From an uncultured Prevotellaceae bacterium (lineage in GTDB: Bacteria > Bacteroidota > Bacteroidia > Bacteroidales > Bacteroidaceae), in the NCBI GenBank assembly GCA_902785695.1, contig CACZZQ010000007.1, positions 1 to 64,000 on the forward strand: a DNA stretch of 64,000 bases. The letters are read 5' to 3'. The position numbers and the translations under genes are program-made. The first letter of the stretch is position 1. Each line of letters opens with the position of its first letter. The notes under the pieces are model-generated. The model searched no databases. It saw nothing but the letters and a program-made list of their open reading frames with translations, and was not told where the DNA came from. Shown here piece after piece: positions 55,464 to 63,063 of this stretch.

Positions 55464-56291
55464 TTATACATCTTTATAGATGTCTTTCATCTCGCAGGGG
55501 AACCAGAAAGAAGCAACGGTTTTCTTGCCGTTTTCTGTTTCCATAAAGAACTCTCCTCCGAACATATCAACAATAGCCCTACAGATGGCGAGTCCTAATA
55601 TGGAAGACTTGTTGGTATCTTTCAGGGCATCTTCTTTCTGAAGGATTGCATAGATGTCATGATCCGTCTGCTCTGTTTGTTCCATGCCTGTGTAGCAGAT
55701 AGAGACTTTAAGCCCCCTTCGCTCGCAACCATATTTGATGAAAATGTCACCATGCGTAACTTGACGAGCTGCATTGGAAAGAAGATGCATCATAAGTTGA
55801 TGCATGAGATTAGTGTCAAGTATGGCCCTGCAATGAGGTGACAGATCAGAGGTGACGCGTACGGTGACATCTGGCTTGGTATAGTTCAATGCTTCGCGCC
55901 TATAAGATGCCATGAGCTCAATAAGGTTGACCTCTATGAATGTGAAGGTTGGGGTGACACCCTCGAACTTTGACATCTCATGAATCTGAAGTACAAAGTC
56001 AAGTAACTCTTTTGAATATTCGGAGATATCCGTCACCGTTTTCCTCACCATAGCAGGCTGCATGTTTTCGTCTTTTTCATCGAGAATCTTATCGCAAAAA
56101 CCTGTGATGGCATTTAAAGGAGAGCGAAGTGTACGGCTGATATTGTCAATAAACACCGACTTCAACTGTTCACTTTTCTGAGCGCGCTTAACAGCTACAT
56201 TCAAAAGCTTCACATAGTGACGCCGAACTAACAAGAAGCCAATTGCGAAGGCAACAACTAAAAAAACGATAATCAAAGTTACTGCTGTCAT
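55464..56291 (-). CDS. Degenerate (pseudo-) histidine kinase
   Basis: A 275-residue membrane protein with an N-terminal membrane helix (residues about 2-22), then a kinase-like core without any sensor domain. The H-box reads NISRTLRSPLNAI, with Arg53 where the phospho-acceptor His belongs. The D/G1 box reads CYTGMEQT instead of EDTGxGI, and G2 is SILGLAIC. The N-box (LLSNAARQV) is roughly kept. Both autophosphorylation and ATP binding are therefore doubtful. Start 56291 is favoured by the promoter at 56338-56368. It may act as a scaffold or regulator of real kinases such as the pair nearby. Confidence 0.75.
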   Translation of the reverse strand: MTAVTLIIVFLVVAFAIGFLLVRRHYVKLLNVAVKRAQKSEQLKSVFIDNISRTLRSPLNAITGFCDKILDEKDENMQPAMVRKTVTDISEYSKELLDFVLQIHEMSKFEGVTPTFTFIEVNLIELMASYRREALNYTKPDVTVRVTSDLSPHCRAILDTNLMHQLMMHLLSNAARQVTHGDIFIKYGCERRGLKVSICYTGMEQTEQTDHDIYAILQKEDALKDTNKSSILGLAICRAIVDMFGGEFFMETENGKKTVASFWFPCEMKDIYKDV

Positions 56292-56337
56292 AATGAAATA
56301 AATTGTTTTAAACAAGATTATTTTTAATTTTGTAGTG

Positions 56338-56368
56338 CAAAGATACAGCAAAAAAGGAAAATCGCAAA
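56338..56368 (-). promoter_or_regulatory. Promoter of the degenerate kinase gene
   Basis: Minus strand TTTG (56365-56368), 19-bp spacer, TATCTTTG (56338-56345). Excludes the start at 56351, which would lie 5' of the expected transcription start. Confidence 0.75.
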
Positions 56369-56398
56369 GAATATTGAGTTTTTTTCTTCTCTTTTATG

Positions 56399-56406
56399 TA
56401 CCTTTG
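56399..56406 (+). promoter_or_regulatory. -7 box of the GNAT-TIGR04076 gene
   Basis: TACCTTTG 34 bp before the first possible start codon (56441). The -33 element is not clear. Confidence 0.55.
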
Positions 56407-56440
56407 CACTCATAAAGTGTGGAAATGTGGACTATAGGAT

Positions 56441-57346
56441 ATGGAAATGAGCAAGATGAATATTAGAACAGCTAAAGAAGAGGATGCTGAGCGACTGCTC
56501 GGAATCTATACACCTTACATCACTGATACGGCAATCACTTTCGAATACGAGGTGCCGTCCATTGGTGAGTTCCGTCAACGTATCAACAATACGTTGAAAA
56601 AATATCCTTATTTGGTAGCAGAGGATGAGAATGGGAATTTGGTGGGCTATGCCTACGCAGGTGTTTTCAAAGGACGTGCAGCCTACGATTGGGCTGTTGA
56701 GACCTCCATCTATGTGAAACAAAGTGAGGCCGGAAAAGGACTTGGCCGGTTGCTACATGATACACTTCAGAAAGAACTACAGCAAATGGGAATCCTCAAT
56801 ATGTATGCCTGCATCTCTGCCCCACGGGGTACAGATCCTTATCTGACTGATAACAGTATCCAATTCCACAGTCATCTAGGGTATCGGATTGTAGGACGCT
56901 TTGCACAATGCGGCTATAAGTTTAACCGCTGGTATGATATGGTGTGGATGGAAAAACATATTGGTGCGCATACAGAAAAGGTAAAGCCTGTTTCCTTTAT
57001 TGACAATACAAACGAGGACTTTGCAACCAGTCGAGAAGGATCTTTGAATAAAGTTCGAATAACTGCAGTACGCCAGACAATCTATCCTGACCTGATGGAG
57101 AAATACGAAAACCCCATTGAGCATACTTGTGATATGGCTGAGGGGCAGCAATGGATTTCAGTGGATGGGAAATGCCCTAATGGAATGTGTCCATCTGCAT
57201 GGGGGGCTATGCGCGAGTTCGTGGAGTCTTTAGCGAAAGGCGAGGGTGATTTCTACGATGGATGGATGAAAAACCCAATGAGTGCAATGATCAGTTGTAA
57301 CGATGGCTTTCGTCCGTTCAGCTTCTTCATAGAAGTTATGGAGTAA
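56441..57346 (+). CDS. GNAT acetyltransferase fused to a TIGR04076-like domain
   Basis: A 301-residue fusion. Residues 1-185 are a GNAT of the phosphinothricin-acetyltransferase type: MNIRTAKEEDAERLLGIYTPY, GRAAYDWAVETSIYV, the acetyl-CoA loop EAGKGLGRLLH and FHSHLGYRIVGRF. From about residue 203 a second domain begins (VRITAVRQTIYPDLMEKY) with GKCPNGMCPSAWGAMREFVESL and ISCNDGFRPFSFFI. This matches the small TIGR04076 family as I remember it. Both halves usually occur as separate proteins. In-frame ATGs at 56441, 56447 and 56456 are all possible starts. Confidence 0.78.
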   Translation: MEMSKMNIRTAKEEDAERLLGIYTPYITDTAITFEYEVPSIGEFRQRINNTLKKYPYLVAEDENGNLVGYAYAGVFKGRAAYDWAVETSIYVKQSEAGKGLGRLLHDTLQKELQQMGILNMYACISAPRGTDPYLTDNSIQFHSHLGYRIVGRFAQCGYKFNRWYDMVWMEKHIGAHTEKVKPVSFIDNTNEDFATSREGSLNKVRITAVRQTIYPDLMEKYENPIEHTCDMAEGQQWISVDGKCPNGMCPSAWGAMREFVESLAKGEGDFYDGWMKNPMSAMISCNDGFRPFSFFIEVME

Positions 57347-57357
57347 GACATACAAAA

Positions 57358-57396
57358 AAATCGCTAAGAGCATTGTGTTTAGCTACTTAGCGATTT
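57358..57396. terminator. Bidirectional terminator between the GNAT gene and tRNA-Gln
   Basis: AAATCGCTAAG (57358-57368) pairs perfectly with CTTAGCGATTT (57386-57396), 17-nt loop, with A-run on the left and T-rich right side. It serves the GNAT gene on + and tRNA-Gln on minus. Confidence 0.75.
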
Positions 57397-57403
57397 AAAT
57401 CTG

Positions 57404-57474
57404 TTGGGGTACCCGGACTCGAACCAGGAAAGGCAGGACCAGAATCTGCAGTGTTACCATTACACCATACCCCA
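57404..57474 (-). tRNA. tRNA-Gln (anticodon CTG)
   Basis: A 71-nt cloverleaf on the minus strand. Acceptor TGGGGTA/TACCCCA, D arm GTGT...ACAC, anticodon loop TTCTGGT with CTG, T arm CCTGG TTCGAGT CCGGG. The anticodon stem GCAGA/CCTGC has an A-C mismatch at its last pair (31-39). CCA is not encoded. Single gene with its own promoter. Confidence 0.92.
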
Positions 57475-57515
57475 ATTCATTTGCTTCAAGAATCTTGTTT
57501 TCTTGATTGCGGGTG

Positions 57516-57546
57516 CAAAGGTACTGCTTTTTTTTTAATCACCAAA
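57516..57546 (-). promoter_or_regulatory. tRNA-Gln promoter
   Basis: Minus strand TTTG (57543-57546), 19-bp spacer, TACCTTTG (57516-57523). Confidence 0.8.
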
Positions 57547-57618
57547 ACTTTTTGCGGATTTTTTTTAAAAATTCCGTAAAAATGTATCGGTTCGGTTGGC
57601 AGTTTGAATTTTTCTTCA

Positions 57619-57626
57619 TAACTTTG
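57619..57626 (+). promoter_or_regulatory. -7 box of the rsfS-ftsH-cdsA operon
   Basis: TAACTTTG 30 bp before the rsfS ATG at 57657. It lies within the longer open frame and supports the later start. Confidence 0.65.
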
Positions 57627-57656
57627 CATCCAAGATTACACATTATTATATATTTA

Positions 57657-58016
57657 ATGGAACAAACAAAAAAACTAGTAGAAACTATCATAGAGGGAAT
57701 ACAAGAGAAAAAAGGTTCGCAGATTGTGGTAGCCGACCTGAGCGGTATCGACGGCACCATCTGCAAGAATTTCATTATTTGTCAGGGAAACTCGCCGGCC
57801 CAGGTGGAGGCTATCACTGAGAGTGTGGCAGAGATGGCACGCAAGAAGCTGGGCGAGAAGCCTGCTCATGTGGTGGGTTTGGAGAATGCGCAGTGGGTAG
57901 CTATGGACTATACTGACGTGATGGTACACGTCTTTTTACCCGATGTACGTAAGTATTACGACTTGGAGCATCTGTGGAATGATGCCCCGTTGAAGTGTAT
58001 TCCCGACCTTGATTAA
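57657..58016 (+). CDS. rsfS: Ribosomal silencing factor RsfS
   Basis: A 119-residue protein that binds ribosomal protein L14 and blocks subunit joining when growth slows. Family features: ETIIEGIQEKKGSQIVVADLSG, ICKNFIICQGNSPAQVEAI and the closing WVAMDYTDVMVHVFLPDVRKYYDLEHLW (shown in part: VMVHVFLPDVRKYYDLE). The start at 57657 gives the usual family length; the 50-residue upstream extension crosses the promoter. First gene of the operon with ftsH and cdsA. Confidence 0.93.
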   Translation: MEQTKKLVETIIEGIQEKKGSQIVVADLSGIDGTICKNFIICQGNSPAQVEAITESVAEMARKKLGEKPAHVVGLENAQWVAMDYTDVMVHVFLPDVRKYYDLEHLWNDAPLKCIPDLD

Positions 58017-58023
58017 GTGATGA

Positions 58024-58065
58024 GTGTTAAGTGAGAAGTGTTAAGTGAGAAGTGTTAAGTGAGAA
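58024..58065 (+). repeat. Three perfect 14-bp direct repeats before ftsH
   Basis: GTGTTAAGTGAGAA occurs three times head to tail (58024, 58038, 58052), ending 5 bp before the ftsH ATG at 58071. The same words make up the spacer at 12509-12547. Copy number is likely to vary between strains and would change the distance between rsfS and ftsH. Confidence 0.85.
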
Positions 58066-58070
58066 AAAAT

Positions 58071-60101
58071 ATGGAACAGAATCAAAATAATCAGCCGAAA
58101 ATGCCTAAGTTCAACATGAACTGGATATATCTGCTCGTGATAGGTGCACTGGCATTCTTCTATTTCCAGAACGGGACGGATGGACTGCAGGAAAGGGGTG
58201 CAACGAATGGGAAAGCGTCGTACAGCGAATTTAAGAACTTCGTGAAGAATGGCTATGCCGACCGTATCGTTGCCAATAAGACATCAGAGACGCTGAAGAT
58301 GTACGTGAAGCCCGACAGTATTCAGTCGGTGTTTCACCAGACAACAGCCACTACTGGCACTGAGCCTTACCTCAGTGTAGAGTATGGCGAGAACAGTAAG
58401 GTGGAAGAGTTTATTGATTCAGCGCGTGCCAATGGCTACTTCAAAGGAAAGTTCGACTATGAGCATGAGGCGAGCAACGGTATCCTGAGCTTTATCATCA
58501 GTAGTCTGCTGCCTATCTTCTTCCTCGTATTCCTGTGGATGTTCTTCATGCGCCGCATGGGCGGTGGAGGTGGTATGGGTGCCGGCATCTTCAGCGTGGG
58601 CAAGAGCAAGGCCAGGATGTATGAAAAGGGGGGCGAGCTGGGCATCACGTTCAAGGATGTGGCTGGTCAAGCGGGTGCCAAGCAGGAGATACAGGAGATT
58701 GTGGAGTTTCTGAAGAATCCGCAAAAATACACTGACTTGGGTGGTAAGATTCCCAAGGGAGCATTACTTGTAGGTCCTCCAGGAACAGGTAAGACTTTGC
58801 TTGCCAAGGCCGTAGCAGGTGAGGCTGGCGTACCGTTCTTCTCGATGAGCGGTTCCGACTTTGTGGAGATGTTCGTAGGTGTGGGTGCAAGTCGTGTGCG
58901 CGACTTGTTCCAGCAGGCAAAGGCGAAAAGTCCCTGCATCATCTTTATAGACGAGATAGATGCCGTAGGGCGAGCCCGTTCGAAGAACCCCGCTATGGGT
59001 GGTAATGACGAGCGCGAGAACACGCTGAACGCTTTGCTCACCGAGATGGATGGCTTCGGTACAAACAGCGGTGTGATTATCCTGGCAGCTACCAATCGTG
59101 TGGATATGCTTGACTCGGCACTGCTGCGTGCAGGTCGATTCGACCGACAGATACATGTTGACCTGCCTGACCTTAATGAGCGCAAGGAAGTGTTTATGGT
59201 TCACTTGAAGCCCTTGAAACTTGATAATACTGTTGATGTGGACTTCCTGGCTCGTCAGACTCCAGGTTTTTCGGGTGCCGATATCGCCAATGTATGCAAC
59301 GAAGCAGCCCTGATAGCTGCCCGTCACGATAGTCCGAAGGTGGGCAAACAGGATTTCCTGGATGCTGTAGACCGCATCATCGGTGGTTTAGAGAAGAAGA
59401 CGAAGGTGATGACAGAGTCCGAGAAACGCTCGATAGCCATACACGAGGCTGGTCACGCTACCATCTCTTGGTTCACGGAGTTTGCCAATCCGTTGGTAAA
59501 GGTATCGATAGTACCTCGCGGACAGGCACTTGGTGCCGCCTGGTATCTGCCTGAGGAACGCGTGTTGCAGACCAAGGAGGCCATGCTCGACGAGATGTGT
59601 TCTTTGCTTGGCGGCCGTGCTGCCGAGGAACTCTTCGTGGGTCATATTTCTACGGGTGCCATGAACGACCTTGAGCGTACCACCAAGCAGGCCTATGGTA
59701 TGATTGCATACGCCGGCATGGGCGAGCAGTTGCCTAATGTCTGCTATTATAATAATGCGGAATATCAGTTCCAGCGTCCGTATTCTGAGACAACTGCCAA
59801 GCTGATTGACGATGAGGTACTGAAGATGATCAACGAACAGTACGAGCGGGCGAAGCAGATACTAACGGAGCACGCCGAAGGCCACGCCCAGTTGGCTCAG
59901 CTCCTGGTAGAGCGTGAGGTAATCTTTGCCGAGGACGTAGAGCGAATCTTTGGCAAGCGTCCCTGGACTTCTCGTGCTGACGAACTGTTGGAAGCTCAGA
60001 TGCGTGCAGAGGCAGAGAAGATGGTGGAGGAACGTACGAAAGCCCTGGAAAACAAGGCTTTAGAAGATGAAAGTGGAGAGAAGAAAGAGGAAGGAGAATA
60101 G
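58071..60101 (+). CDS. ftsH: ATP-dependent zinc metalloprotease FtsH
   Basis: A 676-residue membrane-bound AAA protease for quality control of membrane and regulatory proteins. Two N-terminal membrane helices (about 18-35 and 142-160) flank a periplasmic domain. The AAA domain has Walker A GPPGTGKT, Walker [13 protein letters not shown] and the SRH arginines. Zinc site HEAGH is followed by the third ligand region. Start ATG 58071 is preferred over a GTG at 58059 that lies within the spacer repeats. The C-terminus ends in a Glu/Lys-rich tail. Confidence 0.95.
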   Translation: MEQNQNNQPKMPKFNMNWIYLLVIGALAFFYFQNGTDGLQERGATNGKASYSEFKNFVKNGYADRIVANKTSETLKMYVKPDSIQSVFHQTTATTGTEPYLSVEYGENSKVEEFIDSARANGYFKGKFDYEHEASNGILSFIISSLLPIFFLVFLWMFFMRRMGGGGGMGAGIFSVGKSKARMYEKGGELGITFKDVAGQAGAKQEIQEIVEFLKNPQKYTDLGGKIPKGALLVGPPGTGKTLLAKAVAGEAGVPFFSMSGSDFVEMFVGVGASRVRDLFQQAKAKSPCIIFIDEIDAVGRARSKNPAMGGNDERENTLNALLTEMDGFGTNSGVIILAATNRVDMLDSALLRAGRFDRQIHVDLPDLNERKEVFMVHLKPLKLDNTVDVDFLARQTPGFSGADIANVCNEAALIAARHDSPKVGKQDFLDAVDRIIGGLEKKTKVMTESEKRSIAIHEAGHATISWFTEFANPLVKVSIVPRGQALGAAWYLPEERVLQTKEAMLDEMCSLLGGRAAEELFVGHISTGAMNDLERTTKQAYGMIAYAGMGEQLPNVCYYNNAEYQFQRPYSETTAKLIDDEVLKMINEQYERAKQILTEHAEGHAQLAQLLVEREVIFAEDVERIFGKRPWTSRADELLEAQMRAEAEKMVEERTKALENKALEDESGEKKEEGE

Positions 60102-60117
60102 AGTAAGTACTAATAAT

Positions 60118-60954
60118 ATGAAGAACTTTATTGTAAGAACCATCACAGGCGTGTTTTTCGTTGCTGCTATTGTGGTCAGTTTCTTGAATCCACTGGCAAT
60201 GGTGTTTCTGTTTGCACTCATCACAGGACTCACTATATGGGAGTTCTGCGGACTGGTAAACGAGCGGCCCTATGTGCAGGTAAACCAGTTTATATCCACC
60301 GTAGCAGGCATGTATCTTTTTCTCGCTATGGCTGGACATTGTAGCGGGCGGACACCCGACACGGTGTTTATACCTTATTTAATAACGATTATCTACCTGC
60401 TTATCGCAGAACTATACCTCAAGGCGAAAGATCCAGTTAACAATTGGGCATATACCATGCTGCCTCAGCTGTATATCGCCCTGCCTTTCTCAATGCTCAA
60501 CGTGCTGGCATTCCCACAGGCAGGCAGCTATTCATTCGTGTATCCCCTGTCGGTTTTTATATTCCTATGGATGAACGACACTGGTGCCTATCTCTGCGGT
60601 TCGCTATTGGGCCGTCATAAGCTCTTTCCAAGGGTATCGCCAGGCAAATCGTGGGAAGGCAGCATCGGAGGCGGCGTGCTGGTGGTTGGTGTAGCAATAT
60701 TGATATGGTGGTTGCTGGGGCAAACCCAACAGCACACAGAGCTGGGTATGTGGCATTGGGCAGGACTTGGACTGACGGTTGTCGTATTCGGCACATGGGG
60801 CGATTTGGTGGAAAGCCTCTTCAAACGTACGCTGGGCATCAAGGACAGTGGCAACATTCTTCCTGGTCACGGAGGTATGCTTGATCGCTTCGATTCGTCG
60901 CTGCTGGCTATTCCAGCTGCTGTGGTTTATCTGTTTACTATCTCGCTGATGTAA
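60118..60954 (+). CDS. cdsA: Phosphatidate cytidylyltransferase
   Basis: A 278-residue integral membrane enzyme making CDP-diacylglycerol for phospholipids. The family signature is present near the C-terminus: GDLVESLFKRTLGIKDSG followed by ILPGHGGMLDRFDS. About seven to eight membrane helices. The start at ATG 60118 (MKNFIVRTITGVFF) follows 16 bp after the ftsH stop; the longer frame overlaps ftsH in another frame and is not credible. Confidence 0.93.
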   Translation: MKNFIVRTITGVFFVAAIVVSFLNPLAMVFLFALITGLTIWEFCGLVNERPYVQVNQFISTVAGMYLFLAMAGHCSGRTPDTVFIPYLITIIYLLIAELYLKAKDPVNNWAYTMLPQLYIALPFSMLNVLAFPQAGSYSFVYPLSVFIFLWMNDTGAYLCGSLLGRHKLFPRVSPGKSWEGSIGGGVLVVGVAILIWWLLGQTQQHTELGMWHWAGLGLTVVVFGTWGDLVESLFKRTLGIKDSGNILPGHGGMLDRFDSSLLAIPAAVVYLFTISLM

Positions 60955-61039
60955 AAAAGTCGGTAAAAAACTTGCATATATCAAAAAAAACTTGTTATTT
61001 TGCATATAGTTTACTAACATTAACTTAAAAACAAGTATT

Positions 61040-61648
61040 ATGAAGAAGTTTTTAGTGGCTATCGTAGCCGTGCTGTTCGCAGCACCTTCGTTCGCTCAGT
61101 ACAGCAGCGGCGGTTTTTCTTTGAGTGAGAGCACTGTGTATTATGGTGTACGCATGGGTTTGAATTTCGCAACTGTCACTGGTGATCTCCCTTCTGATGT
61201 TAAGGGAGCCAAGACTGGATTCAATTTCGGTGGTGTATTAGGTTTGCGTGTTAGCCAGACAACTCCTATTTTCTTGGAGAGTGGTCTGTACTATACAGAG
61301 CGCGGCTGTAAGAACGGAGACAACAAGATCGGCCTCACCTATTTTGAAATTCCCTTACTGATCAAATATGGCATTCAGGCTACTGATGAGATTGCTGTCC
61401 TTCCTTATTTAGGTCCAGCCTTTGGATTTGGTATTGCCGGAAAGGTTAAGCCTGGCAATGACAGTTCGTTCAGTAGTGAAGGTGGTTTCAACCGTCCTGA
61501 TGTAGGTTTCAAGATTGGTTGTGGTGCCGAATATAATATGCTCTACTTGGAAGCAGGTTATCAGATAGGTATGGCAAACATTGCACGTGACGATAACAAG
61601 ACTGCTCATGGTAATGCGTTCTTCATCAACTTCGGTGTGAACTTCTAA
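61040..61648 (+). CDS. Outer-membrane beta-barrel protein (PorT-like)
   Basis: A 202-residue exported protein: signal peptide ending AAPSFAQ (residue 20), then eight or so amphipathic strands (VRMGLNFATVTG, FNFGGVLGLRVSQTTPIFLESGLYYTERG) and a final FFINFGVNF strand. It fits the outer-membrane beta-barrel family with PorT-like sequences found in large numbers in Bacteroidota. Function not predictable. The spacing to cdsA (85 bp) with a TTATTTTG box at 60995-61002 suggests its own promoter. Confidence 0.75.
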   Translation: MKKFLVAIVAVLFAAPSFAQYSSGGFSLSESTVYYGVRMGLNFATVTGDLPSDVKGAKTGFNFGGVLGLRVSQTTPIFLESGLYYTERGCKNGDNKIGLTYFEIPLLIKYGIQATDEIAVLPYLGPAFGFGIAGKVKPGNDSSFSSEGGFNRPDVGFKIGCGAEYNMLYLEAGYQIGMANIARDDNKTAHGNAFFINFGVNF

Positions 61649-61661
61649 ATCATTCAATAGT

Positions 61662-61718
61662 TTATTATACGTAAACAGGCCATTTACCGATTGTAAATGG
61701 CCTGTTTACGTATAATAA
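61662..61718. repeat. Perfect 26-bp inverted repeat, AAATGGC locus C
   Basis: Arms 61662-61687 and 61693-61718 are exact inverted copies around a 5-nt loop (CGATT). The inner part of each arm is the AAATGGC repeat core (GTAAATGGCCTGTTTAC). It begins 13 bp after the stop of the barrel gene, between convergent genes. It may act as a terminator, but no T-run follows on the + side. Confidence 0.85.
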
Positions 61719-61760
61719 GTGGCATACTTAGATATCGTAAATGGCATACTTATATTTTAC
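61717..61760 (+). repeat. AAATGGC 22-bp repeat units, locus C
   Basis: Two units, AAGTGGCATACTTA... at 61717-61738 and AAATGGCATACTTA... at 61739-61760, continue directly from the right arm of the hairpin. The second overlaps the TAA stop of dacB on the minus strand. Same family as arrays at 14.25 and 34.5 kb. Confidence 0.82.
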
Positions 61761-62977
61761 TCGCAGAGAATGTCACAAATCTTATCCTGATAGTCGCGTG
61801 CATCACGGGCTCGTTGTATGCCCTGATTGATGATTGCGAAGCAGAGTCGATGACCGTTAGAGGCTGTACAATAGCCGGCTAATGAGATGATACCAGTCAA
61901 GGTGCCGGTTTTCGCCTGAACTTTGCCTTCAGCATGAGTGCCTTTCATGCGCTTCTTTAGTGTGCCGTCCTCGCCAGCCATAGGCAGTGAGGGTAGAAGA
62001 TGGTCATAGACGGGCTTACGGTAATAAGCGTAACGCAATAGGCGGAGCAGGCATTCGGCTGAAATGTAGTTGTAGAGTGACAACCCGCTGCCATCGGCTA
62101 AACGGTAGCGACTGCTGTTTAATCCGGCACGCTCCATCAGTGCCCTTTCTTGCCTCTGAGCATAAAGAGCCTTTCCTGGATGGTCTCTACGGGCAGCTAT
62201 CTGATAGTACATGGATTCTGCATAGAGGTTGTCGCTGTCCTTCATCATGCGCAGCAGTATATGGTCGATACTCCGCTTGCACTGACTTACCAGCGTGGCA
62301 TCATCGGCAAGCGTCCCTTCCTTGATGGTGGTGTCCTGCAAAACGACACCTGAATTGTTCAATGTACTGACAAACTGCCTTGCAAACCCGCCTTTTCGAT
62401 CTACAAGCAGCGGTGTTAGGATGGGGTTCTTGTCATCCCAACACCAGCCTTCTCCCCATTTCAGGGTGTCCTTCAAGGTGTTGTCTGCCATAATGCTACC
62501 GATAATGGTATCGACACCCAGTTGCCTGACGCTGTTGGCAAAAACCTCCAAGTCTTCATAAGAGAATGCAGGATCCATACCACCCACGCAATAGAGGTCG
62601 CCATATAGTGTTCGCCCAATAATATCTCCTTTATAATATAAAGAAGTGGTGAACTGGTAGTCGGTTCCAAGATAGTCGAGAGCAGTGATGGCTGTCACCA
62701 GTTTCATTGTAGAAGCTGGGCGCAGTAGTTGCCTGTGGTTCATGCTGAAGAGCGAAGTGTCGTCAGTCAAGTCCCAAACCATCAGTCCTGCTTGTGTATA
62801 ATCCAACAAGGGGTCGCGCATCATAGAGTCCAGTCGGCTCTGCATCTTCAGAGGCCAGGGCAACATGTTTTCTGTGGTGTCAGCAACGATGGGTAGTTCA
62901 CTTACTGTCTGTTCCGTTTGTGCATAAAGGGTTACCGACAGCAAACTTATTAAGCCTAAAATCAATCTTTTCATCAT
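61757..62977 (-). CDS. dacB: D-alanyl-D-alanine carboxypeptidase/endopeptidase (PBP4 type)
   Basis: A 406-residue class C penicillin-binding protein that trims or cuts peptidoglycan peptides in the periplasm. The three active-site motifs are visible: SxxK in RPASTMKLVTA, SxN in KDSDNLYAES and KTG in QAKTGTLTG. Signal peptide at residues 1-19 (ISLLSVTLYAQ). Start at 62977 (MMKRLILG) because a TAATTTTG box lies at 62986-62993 inside the longer frame. Confidence 0.92.
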   Translation of the reverse strand: MMKRLILGLISLLSVTLYAQTEQTVSELPIVADTTENMLPWPLKMQSRLDSMMRDPLLDYTQAGLMVWDLTDDTSLFSMNHRQLLRPASTMKLVTAITALDYLGTDYQFTTSLYYKGDIIGRTLYGDLYCVGGMDPAFSYEDLEVFANSVRQLGVDTIIGSIMADNTLKDTLKWGEGWCWDDKNPILTPLLVDRKGGFARQFVSTLNNSGVVLQDTTIKEGTLADDATLVSQCKRSIDHILLRMMKDSDNLYAESMYYQIAARRDHPGKALYAQRQERALMERAGLNSSRYRLADGSGLSLYNYISAECLLRLLRYAYYRKPVYDHLLPSLPMAGEDGTLKKRMKGTHAEGKVQAKTGTLTGIISLAGYCTASNGHRLCFAIINQGIQRARDARDYQDKICDILCE

Positions 62978-62985
62978 ATTGCCTG

Positions 62986-62993
62986 CAAAATTA
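62986..62993 (-). promoter_or_regulatory. dacB -7 promoter box
   Basis: The minus strand reads TAATTTTG 9 bp before the start codon, so the leader would be very short. The -33 region is filled by ATTCATA repeats with no TTTG. Confidence 0.5.
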
Positions 62994-63000
62994 AAAAATA

Positions 63001-63030
63001 ATTCATAATTCATAGTTCATAATTCATAAT
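63001..63030. repeat. ATTCATA direct-repeat spacer between dacB and nadB
   Basis: Four near-copies of ATTCATA in tandem fill the space between the divergent dacB and nadB promoters. It belongs to the general class of AT-rich 6-8 bp tandem spacers seen elsewhere in the window. Confidence 0.7.
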
Positions 63031-63037
63031 ATTTTTC

Positions 63038-63045
63038 TAATTTTG
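63038..63045 (+). promoter_or_regulatory. nadB -7 promoter box
   Basis: TAATTTTG 18 bp before the nadB ATG at 63064, no clear -33 element. Confidence 0.55.
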
Positions 63046-63063
63046 CAAAATAATTTGATTTGT

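Noticed and set aside
58059..58070. GTG start of ftsH four codons upstream
   Set aside because: The GTG lies within the GTGTTAAGTGAGAA spacer repeats; ATG 58071 gives the expected N-terminus.
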